From positions 33,180,572 to 33,244,571 of the forward strand of contig CAIIXF020000012.1 of NCBI GenBank assembly GCA_903813345.2: a stretch of DNA of 64,000 nucleotides, written 5' to 3'. The position numbers and the translations under genes are program-made. Under the pieces are notes generated by a model. That model made no database searches and was not told the origin of the DNA. It was given only the letters and a program-made list of their open reading frames with translations. Of this stretch, positions 58,447-64,000 are shown piece after piece. Each line of letters starts with the position of its first letter. Positions within the stretch are counted from its first letter, which is position 1. Origin of the DNA: Owenia fusiformis (lineage: Eukaryota; Annelida; Polychaeta; Sabellida; Oweniidae).

Positions 58447-59045
58447 TTAATTGTTAAGCTGCTTGCTGACAGAAGATTTAAAACTTGATAGGCTATCACT
58501 GTCTAAAATATCACTGGGTAGAGTGTTCCATTTTACTATTGTCCTTGGGAAGTAACTAAACTTGTATGCATCCGTTCTGGCACCTGGTTGGATGAATTTG
58601 GATGGATGGAACGGTCTAGTGTTTGTGTTTGTGAGTTCCTTTGTAGAAGAGGGAAAGTCTAGAAGCCTCCCTACGAGATTGTAGTGATTCCCACTGCAGG
58701 TGTTGGAGAGCTTGGGTGACACAGCCTGGTTCCCTATAGTGACATTTGGTAACACATCTGGCTGCTCTCCTTTGTACCTGTTCCAGCATGTTGATATCCT
58801 TCTGGTGGTAAGGAACCCATGCTGCACTAGCATATTCTAGGTTTGGCCGTACTAGTGACTTGTATGCCTGGGCTTTAATGTTCTCTGGGCGCTGGTGGAG
58901 GTTGCGCCGGAGGAAGCCTAGTACCTTGTTTGATTTCGATACTACTGTTTGTATGTGTGTGGTCCAGTTTAGGTTGTTCGTGATTCCAATCCCTAGATAT
59001 GGAACGTGGGTCACAGATTTTAGTTGACTATACTGACTGTCTTTA
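58447..59045 (-). pseudogene. 3' end of a LINE ORF2 (CR1/Jockey-like), frameshifted
   Basis: The minus strand encodes the typical region after the reverse transcriptase domain: YLGIGITNNLNWTTHI, KSNKVLGFLRRNL, SLVRPNLEYASAAWVPY, VQRRAARCVT, WESLQSRREASRLSLFYK. A frame change near 58620 leads to RTDAYKFSYFPRTIVKWN and a stop at 58447. The catalytic domain and endonuclease are absent, as expected for a 5'-truncated LINE insertion. It lies within the 5-kb TIR element. Confidence 0.85.
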
Positions 59046-60004
59046 TGCCACAGATAACATCAAATTAACACTACATCTTCGTTTTACAAGAGAGATACTA
59101 TATTAGGTGCGATGTATACCTTAAATTGTGTGGATTTACTCTAAAAGGTGGTAGTGTTTCTTTATTCAGATTCAAATGAATATGGATACTCAAATTTCCC
59201 GCTTTATAAACTTTATTCAGAGCTTGGAGTATGGTAACCGTTATTTTCGTACTACTAGGTATCGTAAATGATGCAAATACCCTTTTGCTGGCTGTATTAT
59301 ATTCAAACAATGTCAATTTAGTTAAAAATACTGATCAACTAGGATCACTCCTACCATACAATAAGGTGATATAACATTAATTTGCTCAGACACTTATTGC
59401 CTGTGGAAACTATGATCACGTAAATGATTTTCTTATCTATAACTTCATCATGAAAAACGGGAATTATAATTTTCTGGCCCCCAAATCTCAACGTTTCAAA
59501 AATCAACTTGTACGACTTTCTATTGAGTATTCAAATTGGAATCCAGATACGCATATGGCACATAAAACATTAATTTTTACACCAGTTTTTATATGATTTA
59601 TAGCACAAGGGGGTTGATATAAAAAAAAGTCTGGCAACATTGGTCAAGGAACAGTTTCAGCATGGTAGAAATGTCAAAATGAGAGTTTCTGCCATTTAAC
59701 CAGAAGCTGGGATCGTCTTGTGTATGATACAACACTCTATATGGGATGTTATGCATGAAAAATGTTCTAATGGCACCATACAATCCTGATTTTTGATATG
59801 GCGACAGTCACGTAACTGATGAATAGCCATATTGTAGTACATATATAAAATATGTGTAACTGAGAAATCATATATTACAAACGTGCTAGATAGAGGGTCA
59901 TATATACTATTTATATATACAACAAAAAGAGATGTTGGTAATGTAAATGCTGAGATTGAGCCCAGGGTCATCTATTTTGCATTCTTATTGAGAATGGGTG
60001 TATA

Positions 60005-60190
60005 ACGAACACTTGATGAATTGGAACTTCAATTGATCCAATTAAATCTAATCTAAAAATCTAAATTTAATAAGAAATTCGATCAAAATGACACCAGCTG
60101 TAACAAAGGAACACCCGATCTAAGGAATAGTTGATCAAATGAACACCTAATACGACAAAGAAACACTTTATATAGGAACATCTGGTCTAG
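60005..60190. repeat. GAACACTTGATC minisatellite, right part
   Basis: Units such as GAACACTTGATG, GGAACACCCGATC, GAACACCTAATAC and GGAACATCTGGTC directly follow the TIR element and run to 20 bp before the GPCR start codon, so they form its 5' flank. Confidence 0.55.
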
Positions 60191-60210
60191 AGAATATTTA
60201 GTTTATTAAC

Positions 60211-61197
60211 ATGTATTCTGTATATCCGTTCTTTTGGATCTGCTTGGGAATTGTTCCATTCGTGTGCATTGGAAACACGTTGGTGCTCGTTGCTATCTGG
60301 AAACATCCAAGACTTTGCCATAATGGAGGGATCAACATTGCCTTCACAGTAATGCTTGCAGTGGCTGATCTCGGGACTGCTTTTGTGACATTTCCGTTGA
60401 AATCAATGTCACATTTCATTGAGTCTGACATGAATAAGAACCACACGTTGTGTTTAATTGGATGCGAGATCTTGTCGTTCACTGCGATCACCTCTGGTCT
60501 GAGTCTTGGTTGCATTGCCTTAGAGAAGTACATTCGGGTCTTGCACCCTTATTTGCAGACAGAGATCACAATAAAGAGGTGCTTGATTACTGTCGGGGTA
60601 ATGCTCATCCTTGCTGGAGGCCTATCATTTTCTCCAGCCATGGGATGGAATACTTTCACTGACGACATGAGCGATTCTTTCCGTTGTTCGAAAGCTATAA
60701 TCTATCCATTGCCATACGCATTCTTAGTTGTAGCATGGATTTTGATCTTGGTGGTAATGACCACGTTTTGCTATAGTCGAATATTTGTTACGGCGACTCG
60801 CCAACAGAAACAACTAGTTAGAGAAAATTCAAGATTTGAGGACAATCAGAACAGAACAGGAAGCAAGGGTGATGGTTCACTAACACGACAGAAATCCCAG
60901 ACAAAGAAAACATGCCGTGTACACCAGAATTGCTCCAAGAAGGATTGCCATTTGAAAATTGTAAAGACGGGAATAATGCTACTCGGACCATATTTTCTAA
61001 CATGGGTACCTAGTTTAACATTGACAGCGATAATGCCTTTCAAGAAGGATTCTGATGACATGTGGGTGTATATGACTTTACATTATTGTTGCTTCATTCT
61101 TATCTTGCTCCAAGCCTGTGTAAATCCCATCGTCTATGTTTTAAGAATGAAAGGCTTTAGACGGGCTTTGAAGAATGGATTGACAAATGAAGACTAA
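60211..61197 (+). CDS. Class A GPCR, adenosine-receptor-like orphan
   Basis: A single-exon receptor of 328 residues. The start ATG follows an in-frame TAG at 60199-60201, so it is the first possible start unless an upstream exon exists. Seven hydrophobic segments are clear. Class A landmarks: N22 (1.50), D53 (2.50), C81 pairing with C159, ECL2 motif GWN (146-147), W265-x-P267 (TM6) and N305-P306-x-x-Y309 (TM7), followed by helix 8 RMKGFRRAL. The very short extracellular N-terminus, GWN and short C-tail suggest the MECA branch (adenosine/melanocortin/cannabinoid). DRY is replaced by E105-K106-Y107. The third loop (about 200-247) is long, basic and holds four cysteines. The ligand is unknown. 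It would act at the plasma membrane. Confidence 0.9.
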   Translation: MYSVYPFFWICLGIVPFVCIGNTLVLVAIWKHPRLCHNGGINIAFTVMLAVADLGTAFVTFPLKSMSHFIESDMNKNHTLCLIGCEILSFTAITSGLSLGCIALEKYIRVLHPYLQTEITIKRCLITVGVMLILAGGLSFSPAMGWNTFTDDMSDSFRCSKAIIYPLPYAFLVVAWILILVVMTTFCYSRIFVTATRQQKQLVRENSRFEDNQNRTGSKGDGSLTRQKSQTKKTCRVHQNCSKKDCHLKIVKTGIMLLGPYFLTWVPSLTLTAIMPFKKDSDDMWVYMTLHYCCFILILLQACVNPIVYVLRMKGFRRALKNGLTNED

Positions 61198-61534
61198 AGA
61201 ATTTAAGTCCAAGACTCAATGTATTGTTTGCTGAATCACACCGTACGTACCATGAAGGTGTTGTTTTCAAACCTTTGCATGATCGCGCAGCGGGAATGTA
61301 AGGTTGGCAAGTTGGCAAGTCATCAAATCCAATGTGAAAAATCCATTCATCACCAATGACAACTGTTTAACTAGTGACCTTGCATGTGTTATTGATATTT
61401 CACACACTGTTCATTATGTGAATACTCCGTTCGGATTGGCTGGAATCGGACACACCTTGCCTAGCTATGTGTGAAAGTGTCTTCAAGACGCTCAAACACT
61501 GTATGAATCGTACTGTACATAAAAATATATAAAT

Positions 61535-61540
61535 AATAAA
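61535..61540 (+). terminator. Polyadenylation signal of the GPCR gene
   Basis: AATAAA followed by an A-run, 338 bp beyond the stop codon. Confidence 0.5.
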
Positions 61541-61832
61541 AAAAATGTTGTAAAGACGTATTAATTCTCTTCATGATATTCATCGTATCTTTCTCGTAAT
61601 TAACTCCTGGTGCATATGTCTTGATAAGACAGAGATATACAAGGCAGCAAGATTGTGAATACTCTTGAGAAGCATACTAGGATTGAACCTCAGTGCATGC
61701 CAGTCTATTGCTCCCATTTAATTCTCAACAAGCTCTCCCGGCCCAGTAGGTTTGACGTAATGAGTGGGCTACAGTGATTCACTTTATTAAAGTATGATTA
61801 CTTGGCAAAAATAAAAAACAAAATGTTTTGAC

Positions 61833-61905
61833 GCGACTAGATTCGGACCCAGGCCTAACGGACACGAGTCCGAAGTGCTATCCAATACACCATAGAGACA
61901 TGAGC
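61833..61905 (-). other. tRNA-like segment, probable pseudogene or SINE head
   Basis: On the minus strand a D-arm (GTGT ... GCAC around ATTGGATA), an anticodon-like hairpin and a B-box-like GGGTCCGAATC occur in tRNA order and spacing. The anticodon and T stems contain mismatches and the acceptor stem does not close, so a working tRNA is unlikely. Confidence 0.4.
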
Positions 61906-62450
61906 TTTAGACACAGTCACCACATAGATATAGCTCCACGTCCATTGACATGGTTTCAGACGTGTAGCTTAACAGAAAATTTTCTTAAACGTGAACATGA
62001 GCGTGGACTTACGCGTTCAGGTTCACGGTTTGCATTTATACATGTAGCTTAACCTCTCTACTAACAACTATATTAAGGACTGTCCATGTACATATAAAAA
62101 AAACTACTTGAATCGGTGAACAAAAATATACAGATAAGAATAAAAATACTCAACACTTTACATACTATGTCCCGATCTCATGTACATTTCCGTTGCAAAC
62201 AGTGAAAATAATGATCAAACGGCCGCCTCATGAGTTGTCTTCAATTGTCATTTAATCCAAATAAAGCAATCATTATTTTGTAGATTTAGACACGGGCTTT
62301 CATATCGTATGTGCATTTTAGTCATTAAATTAATAAGGACGCTTTATTATACATGTACGTGTAACTATGGTAACAAATTGAAATTAAATAACGAAATTAA
62401 ATATGAACACGTTAATAGTACAATAACGTATTTTCGAAGGGCAATATTAT

Positions 62451-62605
62451 ACAAATAGTGGCTGCCATTGAGGGCAATAGTGTCAAATTATTTCCCCGAG
62501 GGAATATCCTCTAAAATGTACTATTCCCGAATAGTACATTATAGAGGATATTCCCAAGGGGAAATCATTTACACTATTGCTCGAAATTAGGCAGTCACTA
62601 TTTGT
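62451..62605. mobile_element. Near-perfect palindromic MITE
   Basis: ACAAATAGTGGCTGCC at 62451 and GGCAGTCACTATTTGT ending at 62605 bound a 155-bp palindrome. It pairs through GCAATAGTGTCAAATTATTT, TTCCCCGAGGGAATATCCTC and GTACTATTC to a centre at about 62528 with almost no loop. It would form a long RNA or DNA hairpin. Confidence 0.8.
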
Positions 62606-64000
62606 TTTATTATATATCCTATTTTGACTCTTGTCCCGTTTCCTCTGCGAAGGCCAAAAGGTTTAGAAAGCCCCATCCGCGCCAATCGTTAGCATTATAA
62701 GCTGTGAAGTTCTGAGACTCACTTGACAAATTCAATCGCGTTTAACACACGAAATAGATTATCATAACACTTGAAATTACACAGACGTATTGAGCTTAGG
62801 GAACTTTATCCGCGTTGCTTATATTATATCGTTCACGCACGTCTCTTATGGTGAACGGAGTTGATTTGTGTTTGTGCACATCCTCCATTTTTCTGTTTTT
62901 CGTCTGCGCAGTGATGATGCGCAGACATCATATTAAGTTTATTTGCCGTCATTTATCCCTGGATTCAGTCTACTAAAACTCAAAGGGAAAAAAGTCGAGA
63001 TAGGGCAATTAGTTGTCACGCACGTTTTAAGGAAAAGGTCATAATATGCTTAATTTATGTTTAACGTTAAGTTGCAGTTGAATATAGCCTAGATAGAATT
63101 AGTCTAAATGACTTTTTTGTTCATAGTTTTGATTTTCAAAAATATAGAAAGGGCATAAGGTACTGTTTTTGTTTGTCTGTTTGGGTTTTAAACATTTTTA
63201 CCATTCCTTTGGCATACAAGATGGCGGATGTGCGTTGAAGACGTCACATGATGTTATTACGTCATACATGTATATGACCTTGGGCAAATGTTGCCCAATA
63301 CCAAATTTGAGGTAAAATGGATAAGGAATAAAAAAGTTATGATCAAATTACCACATTTTAAAATCACTAAATGCAAAATGGTAAAAATGTGCACTTTTAA
63401 ATTCAATAGAGTTTTTTAAGCGTCCCTTACGTAAAAAGGAAAAATAAAAATTGAATATTATCGTAACATATGTTTTTCATCTTTATTACATATAACATGG
63501 CATGTATCATGTTAAAAGCATTGTTCAAGAGTAAAATCCCCAGAAAATAGATGTACCGTTTCTAGCTGGCATTTCTGTAAATGACATGAGATCGGGAGAT
63601 GTGAGCAAAATGAAAATATCCAAGACTTAAGTATATGAAAGTTACAAACATAATCATACACTTGTACATTCATGGAATACACATGTTCAATACACAAACA
63701 CATTTGTCAATTTACCCAGACATATCTTAAAATACGATTGATGAATCGAATCAGAAAAAATCCAGAATATCACGGTACTTATACCTACGTGTATATGGAC
63801 TGGACTAAAATTGTTGTTCCTCTGTTATCGCATATTTTGCCAATATGGTGGTGTATAACTACTTTGAACGAAACATGACTTTTAAAAGTCACATGACCTA
63901 CTTGTTCTGTAAAAGGTGTGAAGATTAACCTGTGAAGGACTCCGTGCACAATATAATCTATCACTTAAAGAACCGACAGACACATCGACATGATTACAAG
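62606..64000. other. No gene recognised
   Basis: AT-rich flank to the window end. Short open frames lack domains, signal peptides or splice-supported extension. Confidence 0.45.

Larger units (their letters stand above)
55018..60004. mobile_element. 5-kb element with perfect 29-bp terminal inverted repeats
   Basis: TATACACCCATTCTCAATAA begins a 29-base sequence at 55018-55046 that is exactly inverted at 59976-60004. Both sides are flanked by a related GAACACTTGATC minisatellite. The interior holds a small nested MITE (56153-56478), a LINE fragment (58447-59045) and a CTACAT microsatellite near 58157. No transposase was recognised; a minus-strand frame at 57190-56936 is unassigned. The superfamily is undetermined. 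The 5-kb pairing could in principle be two solo copies of one short repeat, but perfect identity at both ends favours one element. Confidence 0.6.

Overview
The window is eukaryotic nuclear DNA. It is AT-rich, has introns with GT/AG borders and AATAAA signals, and is crowded with DNA transposons, miniature inverted-repeat elements (MITEs) and minisatellites. The gene content points to a marine invertebrate: a Rapunzel/cephalotoxin-like protein, a CD39-type ecto-nucleotidase, an isopenicillin-N-synthase-like oxygenase, a coiled-coil death-domain protein and an adenosine-receptor-like GPCR. I cannot tell a lophotrochozoan from an ambulacrarian by eye.

Layout. 0-3 kb: two foldback MITEs with TTAAGGT ends. 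3.2-8.2 kb: a CACTA-like element carrying a 95-bp satellite, inserted cleanly into a 25-bp minisatellite that resumes on its far side. 9.2-10.4 kb (minus): the Rapunzel/cephalotoxin-like gene. 10.7-18 kb: degenerate satellite, MITEs and a diverged segmental duplication, with no gene recognised. 18.4-26.4 kb (minus): a three-exon gene for a coiled-coil protein with a C-terminal death domain. Its second intron starts in a 21-bp tandem array and contains a 4.6-kb foldback element. 28.6-29.7 kb: a decayed mariner. 31.4-39.9 kb (minus): a young, apparently intact Gypsy-type LTR retrotransposon. 39.95-41.3 kb (plus): an intronless CD39-like NTPDase with one in-frame TGA, starting 53 bp from the Gypsy LTR. 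43.1-51.1 kb (plus): a complete seven-exon 2-oxoglutarate/Fe(II) oxygenase, with MITEs in introns 5 and 6. 53-60 kb: a MITE, and a 5-kb element with perfect 29-bp terminal inverted repeats holding a LINE fragment. 60.2-61.2 kb (plus): a single-exon GPCR. 61.2-64 kb: no gene recognised, one palindromic MITE and a tRNA-like segment.

The strongest unusual signal is in the death-domain gene. The 21-bp repeat looks like an amplified copy of that gene's own exon-2/intron-2 boundary, so nearly every unit is a potential 5' splice site in the same phase. Thirteen successive donors stay open in frame, and each later one would add seven residues inside the death domain. A second theme is that several transposons sit inside tandem arrays, where the interrupted array allows the empty site to be inferred.

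The genes share no evident pathway and look like independent loci. All gene models come from reading frames, splice consensus and motif recognition; no database search was possible.
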